From positions 1 through 64,000 of the forward strand of contig JASLED010000070.1 in assembly GCA_030151255.1 (NCBI GenBank): DNA of 64,000 nt, given 5' to 3'. The translations under genes were made by a program, and so were the position numbers. The notes under the pieces are model-generated. The model saw nothing but the letters and a program-made list of their open reading frames with translations, did no database searches and was not told where the DNA came from. Source of the DNA: Flavobacterium sp. (lineage in GTDB: Bacteria; Bacteroidota; Bacteroidia; Flavobacteriales; Flavobacteriaceae). Of this stretch, positions 55,908 to 64,000 are shown piece by piece. Numbering within the stretch: the stretch's first letter is position 1; every line of letters starts with the position of its first letter.

Positions 55908-56411
55908 ATGAAGCTAAAATCAACCTTTGCTTTTTTATTACTTCTACTTACGGTTCAAAGCTGTAAATATTACAACTTTACCGGAACAGGAAAAATTGAC
56001 GCAAATAGCTTTCAGGTAAATAATTTTCAGAACAATGCACAATTAGTAGAACCTGGAATTGACCGTACTTTTACAATTGCATTGCAAGATCTTATTCAAA
56101 ATCAAACGAGCTTAACTCTTACTAATACAGACGGAGATTTGATTTATGAAGGTGAAATTGTAGAATATAGAATAAGTCCAATGACAGCTACTGCCGATCA
56201 AAGGGCTGCCCAAAATAGATTATATATCGCTGTAAATGTTCGTTTTTTTAATAAAAATAAACCAACAGATGATTTTGAAAAAAGATTTTCTTTCTATTAT
56301 GATTATGACGCAAATGCACAATTAGTTGGCGGAACATTAAATAGTGCATTAGATGAAATTTTTACCCGAATTACACAAGATGTTTTCAACGAATCGTTGG
56401 CAAAATGGTAA
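55908..56411 (+). CDS. lptE: LPS-assembly lipoprotein LptE (bacteroidotal form)
   Basis: This 167-residue lipoprotein has an anchor at Cys19 in V-Q-S-C-K-Y-Y-N-F. LptE plugs the LptD barrel and delivers lipopolysaccharide to the surface. The mature protein shows the LptE shape: F-Q-V-N-N-F-Q-N-N, then a mid-domain I-V-E-Y-R-I-S-P and a C-terminal helix A-L-D-E-I-F-T-R-I-T-Q-D-V-F. It lies 4 bases after the sigma-54 activator gene, a spacing that implies cotranscription. Confidence 0.88.
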   Translation: MKLKSTFAFLLLLLTVQSCKYYNFTGTGKIDANSFQVNNFQNNAQLVEPGIDRTFTIALQDLIQNQTSLTLTNTDGDLIYEGEIVEYRISPMTATADQRAAQNRLYIAVNVRFFNKNKPTDDFEKRFSFYYDYDANAQLVGGTLNSALDEIFTRITQDVFNESLAKW

Positions 56412-56427
56412 TTAATAAAACATAAAA

Positions 56428-57432
56428 TTGAATACGGAAAACTTACATCAATTACTACTAAATCCTTCGCAAGTACAAGGAAATAACACTCGAGAGCTAA
56501 AAATGCTTATTGAGCAATATCCTTATATGCAATCATTGCGCAGTTTATATCTAAAGGCATTGTTTATCAACGAAAGTACATCGTACAATCAAGAACTAAA
56601 AATGACGGCTGCATATACGTTAGATCGTGATATTTTATTCAACTTTATTATTAGTAATTCCTTTGTTTTGTATCAGCCACAACAAATTGAAGAACCAATA
56701 ATCATTACCGAACAATTACCAAAAGAGCCAGAGCAAAACATTAGCAACTTATTACAATCTATTTCTAAAGTAGCTTTTGAAATAACTCAGGAAGAAAAAT
56801 ATTCAGAAGAAAGCTCAGCTACAATCGAAGAAATCAAAGCAATTTCACCAATTGTTGCTACGGAAAATGAAGTTGAGGATAAAATAGAATCAATACTTCC
56901 TAATACAATAAATGTTGAAAAAATAATTACTTCAACTAATGAGGAAACTAAGCAGCTAGAAGAAAACCTTAAAATTGGTGAACCATTACAATTTAATACC
57001 GAAGAAAAATATTCGTTTCACGAATGGTTAAAATTATCAAAACAGCAACCGATTGTAAGAAATTATGATTCAGAAATTGTCCAAATTGAGGAAGAAAAAG
57101 AAGATTTTAATCCAATTTTGGAGTCAAAAAATGAGGAACTAAAAAATATTTTAGAAAAAAAACAAGCCCTCATTGATCAATTTATAAAAACAAATCCAAA
57201 GATAACTCCTGTTAAAAAATCAGGTCAAAGTCCGATAAATATTGAACTATCTACACAAGAAAACACCAGTTTAATGACCGAGACATTAGCCAAAATTTAT
57301 TTAGAACAAAAAAAATATCAAAAAGCGATACAAGCTTATGAAATTTTAATTTTGAAATATCCAGAAAAAAGTAGTTTCTTTGCAAACCAAATATTAGACA
57401 TTAAAGCGTTACAACAACATAATAGTTTATAA
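56428..57432 (+). CDS. TPR-like protein of unknown function
   Basis: This 334-residue protein begins at a TTG codon (56428); an ATG at 56503 would drop about 25 conserved-looking residues. The N-terminal third is helical (E-L-K-M-L-I-E-Q-Y-P-Y-M-Q-S-L-R-S-L-Y-L), the middle is acidic and disordered (many Glu), and the C-terminus has one TPR-like motif (A-K-I-Y-L-E-Q-K-K-Y-Q-K-A-I-Q-A-Y-E-I-L). No signal peptide is evident, so it is probably cytoplasmic. It lies between lptE and secG, pointing to envelope biogenesis; that is context only. Confidence 0.75.
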   Translation: MNTENLHQLLLNPSQVQGNNTRELKMLIEQYPYMQSLRSLYLKALFINESTSYNQELKMTAAYTLDRDILFNFIISNSFVLYQPQQIEEPIIITEQLPKEPEQNISNLLQSISKVAFEITQEEKYSEESSATIEEIKAISPIVATENEVEDKIESILPNTINVEKIITSTNEETKQLEENLKIGEPLQFNTEEKYSFHEWLKLSKQQPIVRNYDSEIVQIEEEKEDFNPILESKNEELKNILEKKQALIDQFIKTNPKITPVKKSGQSPINIELSTQENTSLMTETLAKIYLEQKKYQKAIQAYEILILKYPEKSSFFANQILDIKALQQHNSL

Positions 57433-57434
57433 AC

Positions 57435-57827
57435 ATGAACACATTTACCATTTTTTTAATACTAATTGCTATCGTATCTTTTTTATTAATTGTAGTAATT
57501 ATGGTACAAAATCCTAAAGGTGGAGGATTAGATTCTTCATTCGGTGGATCAACAGTTGCAGGTGGTGTAAAAAATACAAACGACTTCTTAGACAAAAGTA
57601 CTTGGACTTTAGGAGCTGTGTTGATTATTCTTATTTTAATGTCAAGTATCAGCTTTAGCGGAGGTGCTTTTGGAGATTCTTTATTGTTAGATCCAAATGC
57701 TGAAGTTCCTGCACAAGAAATGCAAATTAATACACCAGAAGCTACAACTGAAACTCCAGAGGCTACTCAAGAAGCTCCTGCGGTTGAAGAAACTCCTGTT
57801 GCAACAGAAGAAGCTACACAAGAATAA
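57435..57827 (+). CDS. secG: Protein translocase subunit SecG
   Basis: SecG is an auxiliary subunit of the SecYEG translocon. The 130-residue protein has two transmembrane helices (about 3-23 and 54-74) around the conserved Q-N-P-K-G-G-G-L-D-S-S-F-G-G loop. The tail (about 90-130) is unusually rich in Pro, Glu, Thr and Ala, giving a longer protein than the typical 75-110 residues. It is the last gene of the miaB group and starts 2 bases after the TPR-like stop. Confidence 0.93.
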   Translation: MNTFTIFLILIAIVSFLLIVVIMVQNPKGGGLDSSFGGSTVAGGVKNTNDFLDKSTWTLGAVLIILILMSSISFSGGAFGDSLLLDPNAEVPAQEMQINTPEATTETPEATQEAPAVEETPVATEEATQE

Positions 57828-57847
57828 TTTAATCTATTGTTTTTATA

Positions 57848-57880
57848 TCAATGCCAACTGTCAAGTTGGCATTTTTTTTT
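57848..57880 (+). terminator. Terminator after secG
   Basis: ATGCCAACT (57851-57859) pairs with AGTTGGCAT (57864-57872) and is followed by a run of T. Confidence 0.85.
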
Positions 57881-57970
57881 ACCAACTCCCGTCAATATAC
57901 GCTTTGGCATACTTTATGACCTGTATTTAACAATCAAAATATTAATTCAATTTTATAAACGATAATTACT

Positions 57971-58246
57971 ATGGCATTAAACATTAAACCACTTTCAGAT
58001 AGGGTTCTTGTTGAACCACAACCAGCAGAAACAAAAACTGCTTCTGGTATTTTTATTCCTGATACAGCGAAAGAAAAACCACAAAAAGGAACAGTAATAG
58101 CTGTAGGTAATGGCACTAAAGACCATACAATGACTGTTCAGGTTGGTGATACTGTTTTATACGGAAAATACGCTGGAACAGAATTAAAATTTGAAGGTAA
58201 AGATTACCTAATTATGCGTGAAGACGATATTTTAGCAATCGTTTAA
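57971..58246 (+). CDS. groS: Co-chaperonin GroES
   Basis: This 91-residue protein has [11 protein letters not shown], the mobile-loop region [13 protein letters not shown] and Y-G-K-Y-A-G-T-E at the usual positions. It caps GroEL during folding. It precedes groEL by 34 bases. No CIRCE inverted repeat is visible in the 140 bases upstream. A clear TAnnTTTG promoter is also absent; a TTGGCA at 57904 may be part of a variant or heat-shock promoter. Confidence 0.97.
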   Translation: MALNIKPLSDRVLVEPQPAETKTASGIFIPDTAKEKPQKGTVIAVGNGTKDHTMTVQVGDTVLYGKYAGTELKFEGKDYLIMREDDILAIV

Positions 58247-58277
58247 TAAATTGAAACTATAAATTAAAACAAAGTAA

Positions 58278-59909
<1,632 letters not shown>

Positions 59910-59931
59910 TCATCACACAAGAGATAATTTC

Positions 59932-59967
59932 ATAAAAAAAGGTTAGCTAATTGCTAACCTTTTTTTA
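59932..59967. terminator. Bidirectional terminator between groEL and rpe
   Basis: AAGGTTAGC (59939-59947) pairs with GCTAACCTT (59953-59961), with A run before and T run after. Confidence 0.85.
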
Positions 59968-59983
59968 TGCTTTATAATAATGC

Positions 59984-60646
59984 TTATTTAGATGTAATTT
60001 CTTTTAAATCAGCTATCGTTTCAATAGGATCAACCGCGCTGAATACAAAATTTCCAGCAACTAAGGCGCTTGCCCCAGCATCTACAAGTGCTTTCGCATT
60101 CTTGTTATTCACTCCACCATCTATTTCAATAATTACATTTGCTGCTTTTGCATCAATCATTGCTTTTAGCTTACGTACTTTATCATATGTATTTTCAATA
60201 AAACTTTGTCCGCCAAAACCAGGATTAACACTCATAATAAGCACCAAGTCTACATCTTGAATAATATCTTCTAAAACGGATGCTGGAGTATGCGGATTTA
60301 ATGCTACACCAGCCTTCATTCCTTCTGCTTTTATTGCTTGAATAGTTCGGTGTAAGTGCGTACACGCTTCGTAGTGAACCGTTAAAATATCTGTTCCTAA
60401 ATCTTTAAATGTTTTGATATATCGATCTGGATCTACAATCATCAAATGCACATCCAAAACTTTCTTTGCATGTTTGCTAATTGCGTCTAATACTGGCATT
60501 CCAAAAGAAATATTCGGAACAAAAACGCCATCCATTATATCGATGTGAAACCAATCTGCTTGGCTTTCATTAATCATTTCTATATCTCTTTGTAAGTTAG
60601 CAAAATCTGCTGCTAAAACGGATGGAGCAATAATTGTGTTTTTCAT
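59984..60646 (-). CDS. rpe: Ribulose-phosphate 3-epimerase
   Basis: This 220-residue TIM-barrel enzyme interconverts ribulose-5-phosphate and xylulose-5-phosphate in the pentose phosphate pathway. Motifs include A-P-S-V-L-A-A-D-F, H-I-D-I-M-D-G-V-F-V-P-N (metal ligands His and Asp), V-H-L-M-I and the phosphate loop M-S-V-N-P-G-F-G-G-Q-S. All are intact. A TATATTTG box is at 60669-60676. Confidence 0.97.
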   Translation of the reverse strand: MKNTIIAPSVLAADFANLQRDIEMINESQADWFHIDIMDGVFVPNISFGMPVLDAISKHAKKVLDVHLMIVDPDRYIKTFKDLGTDILTVHYEACTHLHRTIQAIKAEGMKAGVALNPHTPASVLEDIIQDVDLVLIMSVNPGFGGQSFIENTYDKVRKLKAMIDAKAANVIIEIDGGVNNKNAKALVDAGASALVAGNFVFSAVDPIETIADLKEITSK

Positions 60647-60668
60647 AAATATATGTGTGTTGTTTGTA

Positions 60669-60676
60669 CAAATATA
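60669..60676 (-). promoter_or_regulatory. -7 box of rpe
   Basis: TATATTTG on the minus strand, 23 bases before the ATG. The lipB terminator fills the space where the -33 element should be. Confidence 0.5.
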
Positions 60677-60677
60677 A

Positions 60678-60712
60678 AAAATCTCGAAAGGAAAAACCTT
60701 CGAGATTTATTC
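60678..60712 (-). terminator. Terminator of lipB
   Basis: AAATCTCGAA (60679-60688) pairs with TTCGAGATTT (60699-60708). On the minus strand a T-rich stretch follows that merges into the rpe -7 box. Confidence 0.75.
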
Positions 60713-60714
60713 TG

Positions 60715-61416
60715 CTATTCTTTTATTTCTGCTTCAAAAAGCATTGAAAAGTATTTAATTATTTTTTCTCTTACCTCATCTTCATCTACATAATCAACCC
60801 CTAATTCAACGTTTAATGAAGTCACTCCTTTTCCTCTAATTCCACAAGGAATAATATTATCAAAATAACCTAAATCTGAATTTACATTCAATGCAAATCC
60901 GTGCATTGTTACCCAGCGAGAGGCACGCACACCCATTGCACAAATTTTTCGGGCAAATGGAGTTCCTACATCTAGCCAAACTCCCGTTTCACCTTCACTT
61001 CTTGTTGATTCTACTCCATAATCCTTCAACACCAAAATCATTGTTTCTTCCAACAAACGAAGATATTTATGAATATCTGTAAAAAAATTCTCTAGATCTA
61101 AAATAGGATAACCAACAACTTGTCCAGGTCCGTGGTAAGTGATATCTCCTCCTCTATTAATCTTATAAAACGTAGCACCTTTTTCATTTAATTGTGCTTC
61201 ATTCAACAATAGATTTTCAATATCGCCACTTTTTCCTAAGGTATAAACGTGCGGATGTTCAACAAACAAAAAGTAATTTGGTGTTTGTTCTTCTAGTTCT
61301 TCTCTTCTATTTTTTACTTTTATATCTAAAATAGATTGAAATAATTGCTCTTGATATTCCCAAGTTTCTTTATAATCTTTTTCACCTAAATCTATTAGGT
61401 TTACTACTTTGTTCAT
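60715..61416 (-). CDS. lipB: Octanoyltransferase (lipoate biosynthesis)
   Basis: LipB transfers octanoyl groups from acyl carrier protein to lipoyl domains. The 233-residue protein has R-G-G-D-I-T-Y-H-G-P-G-Q-V-V-G-Y with the conserved His, a catalytic Lys in the A-R-K-I-C-A-M-G segment, and the catalytic Cys in I-I-P-C-G-I. Length and motif order are normal. Eleven bases separate its start from the YqaE gene. Confidence 0.96.
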   Translation of the reverse strand: MNKVVNLIDLGEKDYKETWEYQEQLFQSILDIKVKNRREELEEQTPNYFLFVEHPHVYTLGKSGDIENLLLNEAQLNEKGATFYKINRGGDITYHGPGQVVGYPILDLENFFTDIHKYLRLLEETMILVLKDYGVESTRSEGETGVWLDVGTPFARKICAMGVRASRWVTMHGFALNVNSDLGYFDNIIPCGIRGKGVTSLNVELGVDYVDEDEVREKIIKYFSMLFEAEIKE

Positions 61417-61427
61417 ACGTTTTAAAC

Positions 61428-61592
61428 TTATCGATTATACTTCGGATTATTTAAAATCACTAATGCACCAATAATTCCCGGAATCCATCCAGCTAAGGTT
61501 AATAATAAAATGATCAACACAGAACCACATCCTTTGTCAATTACTGCCAAGGGCGGAAAAACAATTGATAAAATCACTCTCCATATACTCAT
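61428..61592 (-). CDS. YqaE/Pmp3-family small membrane protein
   Basis: The protein has 54 residues from the ATG at 61590-61592 (M-S-I-W-R-V-I-L); eight residues more would be possible from an upstream non-ATG codon. The family signature F-P-P-L-A-V with two hydrophobic helices (about 4-16 and 22-44) and the G-W-I-P-G-I-I-G-A motif are clear. Pmp3 proteins affect membrane potential and salt tolerance in yeast and plants; the role in bacteria is not established. Confidence 0.85.
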   Translation of the reverse strand: MSIWRVILSIVFPPLAVIDKGCGSVLIILLLTLAGWIPGIIGALVILNNPKYNR

Positions 61593-61723
61593 TATGATAA
61601 TTATTTGGTTAGACAAATTTCGTATTTTTTTATCAGTTTAGCATTTATTCTTTTCGAATACTTGTCAAGAAAAACATATTTTACAGATTAATTTTTATTT
61701 CAACGTATTTGAGCGAATACTAA

Positions 61724-61754
61724 TTGTCGGATTTTCAAAGATTAGCTATATTTG
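61724..61754 (+). promoter_or_regulatory. Promoter of lysS
   Basis: TTG at 61724-61726, 20-base spacer, TATATTTG at 61747-61754, 33 bases before the ATG. Confidence 0.75.
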
Positions 61755-61787
61755 CCTTTTAAAATTAATTCATAATTTACAATTATT

Positions 61788-63488
61788 ATGCAACTTTCAG
61801 AACAAGAAATCATCAGAAGAGAAAAGCTCTCAAAATTACAAGAGCTTGGTGTGAATCCTTATCCTGCTAACTTATTTCCAGTAAATCATACTTCAAAGCA
61901 GATAAAGAACGATTTTGAAGAAGGTAAACAGGTAATTGTGGCAGGAAGATTAATGTCTTCTCGTATTCAAGGAAAAGCTTCATTCGCAACCATTCAAGAC
62001 AGCGAAGGAAAAATTCAATTGTACATCAACAGAGATGAACTTTGCCCAGGCGAAGACAAAGAACTGTACAATGAAATCTACAAAAAATTAATTGACTTAG
62101 GCGATATTATTGGTATTGAAGGCGAACTTTTTACTACGCAAGTAGGAGAAAAAACAGTTCGTGTAAAAGGTTTAACGCTTTTAAGCAAATCTTTACGTCC
62201 GTTGCCATTGCCAAAAACAGACGCAGAAGGAAATACATACGATTCATTTACTGATCCAGAATTGCGTTATAGAATGCGTTATGTTGACTTGGTAGTAAAC
62301 CCAATCAACAAAGACATTTTTATCAAACGTACAAAGTTGTTTAGCGCAATGCGTAACTTCTTTAACGATGCTGGATATATGGAAGTAGAAACACCAGTAT
62401 TACAAGCTATTCCTGGTGGAGCATCTGCACGTCCGTTCATTACACACCACAATGCATTAGATATTCCATTGTATTTGAGAATTGCAAACGAATTGTACTT
62501 AAAACGTTTGATTGTTGGTGGATTTGACGGAGTATATGAGTTTTCTAAAAACTTCCGTAACGAAGGGATGGACAGAACGCATAACCCTGAATTTACAGCA
62601 ATGGAAATTTATGTGGCGTACAAAGATTATAACTGGATGATGGACTTCACTGAGCGTTTATTAGAGCACTGTGCTATTGCAGTAAACGGAACTACTGAAG
62701 CTACATTTGGCGAACATAATATCAACTTTAAAGCGCCTTACAAACGAATCACAATGGCTGATTCGATTAAGGAATTTACAGGATTTGACATTACTGGAAA
62801 AACAGAAGACGAAATTCGTACGGCTGCTTTAGGAATGGGAATTCCTGTAGATGAAACAATGGGGAAAGGAAAGTTAATTGATGAGATTTTTGGAGAAAAA
62901 TGTGAAGGAAATTACATTCAACCAACATTCATTACAGATTATCCGAAAGAAATGTCGCCATTGACAAAAGCACACAGAGATAATCCAGAGCTTACAGAGC
63001 GTTTTGAATTAATGGTTTGTGGAAAAGAGATTGCAAATGCTTACTCTGAGTTAAACGATCCAATTGATCAAAGAGAACGTTTTGAAGCGCAAATGGCATT
63101 GGCTGATAGAGGTGATGACGAAGCAATGTTTATTGACCAAGATTTCTTGCGTGCATTAGAATACGGAATGCCGCCAACATCTGGTTTAGGAATTGGAATG
63201 GACCGTTTAATTATGTTCTTAACCAACAATCCATCAATTCAAGAAGTGTTGTTCTTCCCTCAAATGAGACCAGAAAAAACAGCGCCTTCTGTAGAATTAT
63301 CGGATGATGAGAAAATCATTATTCAAATTTTAGAGAACAACGACAACAAAGTAGAGTTAGGTTCGCTAAAAGAACAAGCTGCAATGAGCGGAAAGAAATG
63401 GGACAAAGCAATGAAAGCTTTAGCTGCTCATAACTTAACGAAAGTAGTGACAGAAGAAGAAGTAAAATATGTAGTGTACCAACACTAA
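61788..63488 (+). CDS. lysS: Lysine-tRNA ligase (class II)
   Basis: This 566-residue class II synthetase charges tRNA-Lys. The N-terminal OB domain (V-A-G-R-L-M-S-S-R-I-Q-G-K-A) is followed by motif 1 (F-S-A-M-R-N-F-F), motif 2 (F-R-N-E-G-M-D-R-T-H-N-P-E-F) and motif 3 (G-L-G-I-G-M-D-R-L). A C-terminal extension of about 60 residues (S-V-E-L-S-D-D-E-K ... V-Y-Q-H) makes it longer than the 500-residue E. coli enzyme; such tails are seen in other Bacteroidetes. The end is inside a long perfect inverted repeat. Confidence 0.98.
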   Translation: MQLSEQEIIRREKLSKLQELGVNPYPANLFPVNHTSKQIKNDFEEGKQVIVAGRLMSSRIQGKASFATIQDSEGKIQLYINRDELCPGEDKELYNEIYKKLIDLGDIIGIEGELFTTQVGEKTVRVKGLTLLSKSLRPLPLPKTDAEGNTYDSFTDPELRYRMRYVDLVVNPINKDIFIKRTKLFSAMRNFFNDAGYMEVETPVLQAIPGGASARPFITHHNALDIPLYLRIANELYLKRLIVGGFDGVYEFSKNFRNEGMDRTHNPEFTAMEIYVAYKDYNWMMDFTERLLEHCAIAVNGTTEATFGEHNINFKAPYKRITMADSIKEFTGFDITGKTEDEIRTAALGMGIPVDETMGKGKLIDEIFGEKCEGNYIQPTFITDYPKEMSPLTKAHRDNPELTERFELMVCGKEIANAYSELNDPIDQRERFEAQMALADRGDDEAMFIDQDFLRALEYGMPPTSGLGIGMDRLIMFLTNNPSIQEVLFFPQMRPEKTAPSVELSDDEKIIIQILENNDNKVELGSLKEQAAMSGKKWDKAMKALAAHNLTKVVTEEEVKYVVYQH

Positions 63489-63537
63489 GAAATAGAAAAG
63501 AGGAACAAATGTTCCTCTTTTCTATTTCTTAGTGTTG
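63480..63537. terminator. Perfect 27-bp hairpin at the 3' end of lysS
   Basis: Arm 63480-63506 is the exact reverse complement of 63511-63537 around an AAAT loop. The left arm includes the lysS stop codon and its last two codons. It probably ends transcription, though it lacks a long T tail beyond the stem. Confidence 0.85.
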
Positions 63538-63582
63538 AATTGTCTCTTTAAGTCAATTACATTTTCATCCCTTATTTTATGA

Positions 63583-63590
63583 TATATTTG
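63583..63590 (+). promoter_or_regulatory. Candidate -7 box of the secreted protein at the window end
   Basis: TATATTTG fits TAnnTTTG exactly, 20 bases before the ATG at 63611. The -33 region has TTT instead of TTG. Confidence 0.5.
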
Positions 63591-63610
63591 GATTTTAAAA
63601 TCCATTGAAA

Positions 63611-64000
63611 ATGAAATATATTGTAATAATTTTAGTGTTTTTCTGTTGTAAATCAAATGCACAGACATATAAAGCAAGATCGTTAAGCGAAACATTGGGG
63701 CCAGCAATGTATTTTAGACAGAAACATGATGCCAATGAAAAAATACTCTTTGAACTAAAAACTTATATTCAAAATTTACAATCTCAAGTAACTTCTAATG
63801 AACATAAGCGAATTTTAAATCAAACATACAATTATCTAACATCATTACAAAAAACAGCTCTTGCCCATATAACAACTGAGTTTTACGAAGTGCAGCAAGT
63901 CCTTCAAAAGATTATTATTGAGCATAATACAAATCTTGAAGATAATTATACTGAAAACCATTCAATATTATATTTATATAATAAAGGTCTTGAAGATTAT
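63611..64000 (+). CDS. Secreted protein of unknown function (runs off the window)
   Basis: An ATG at 63611 opens a frame that stays open for 130 codons to the window edge. The start is a Sec signal (K-Y-I-V-I-I-L-V-F-F-C-C-K-S-N-A-Q). The two cysteines could also form a lipobox-like C-C, but the A-Q ending points to signal peptidase I. The mature part seen so far is polar and helical, with many Gln, Glu, Asn and Lys, and no recognisable domain. It has a candidate promoter at 63583-63590 and follows the lysS hairpin. The 3' end is outside the window. Confidence 0.75.
   Translation, partial: MKYIVIILVFFCCKSNAQTYKARSLSETLGPAMYFRQKHDANEKILFELKTYIQNLQSQVTSNEHKRILNQTYNYLTSLQKTALAHITTEFYEVQQVLQKIIIEHNTNLEDNYTENHSILYLYNKGLEDY

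Noticed and set aside
57880..57970. CIRCE element upstream of groES
   Set aside because: No 9-bp inverted repeat with the CIRCE sequence is present.
63522..63707. Small minus-strand frame near the window end
   Set aside because: It overlaps the plus-strand secreted protein that has a signal peptide and promoter, and it reads into the hairpin.

Overview
The window comes from a low-GC member of the Bacteroidota, class Flavobacteriia (Flavobacterium/Myroides-like; the genus cannot be fixed from sequence reading alone). The evidence is a complete gldK-gldL-gldM-gldN cluster (gliding / type IX secretion core), tandem SusC/SusD pairs, DUF4230, GSCFA and DUF2851 proteins, and repeated promoters of the Bacteroidota form TTG-N19..21-TAnnTTTG. 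It is almost entirely ordinary chromosome with short intergenic gaps and many T-tailed hairpins between convergent genes.

Layout. Bases 1-140 hold the right end of an IS3-family element, which cuts off the 3' end of a helix-hairpin-helix protein gene (141-907) that also carries a frameshift in a 9-A tract. Next, on the minus strand, come a PspC-like protein, a DUF2851 protein, a putative porin (2.6-4.6 kb) and two consecutive susC-susD pairs (4.8-15 kb). From 15.6 to 30.2 kb are rnhB, a hemL operon (PLP enzyme, glucosaminidase lipoprotein, hemL), hutU with a DUF4136 lipoprotein, an Ig-repeat lipoprotein, an aromatic amino acid hydroxylase, DUF4230, GSCFA and alaS. From 30.4 to 33.6 kb is a plus-strand run of an M23 peptidase, a MerR-type regulator, LemA and two TPM-domain proteins. 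From 33.7 to 39.2 kb are a cupin protein, a TonB-receptor-like barrel protein and the GTPases der and era.

Two nearly identical initiator tRNA-Met genes, each with its own promoter and terminator, lie at 39.4-39.85 kb. Two small proteins of unknown function, an ABC-F ATPase, an FAD oxidoreductase, gldN-gldM-gldL-gldK, an arginase-fold protein that has lost metal ligands, and topA follow on the minus strand (39.9-52.6 kb). The plus strand then carries miaB, a sigma-54 activator, lptE, a TPR-like protein, secG, groES and groEL (53.1-59.9 kb). The window ends with rpe, lipB and a YqaE/Pmp3 protein on the minus strand, lysS on the plus strand, and the start of a secreted protein that runs off the edge.

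The main functional themes are envelope biogenesis and surface transport (SusCD, porin, GldKLMN, LptE, SecG, cell-wall hydrolases) and core housekeeping (alaS, lysS, topA, der, era, miaB, groESL). I saw no CRISPR array, prophage, toxin-antitoxin or obvious defence system. The most unusual items are the IS-truncated and frameshifted gene, the metal-site-degenerate arginase-fold protein beside the gld cluster, the duplicated initiator tRNA unit, and two long perfect inverted repeats (9714-9759 and 63480-63537).
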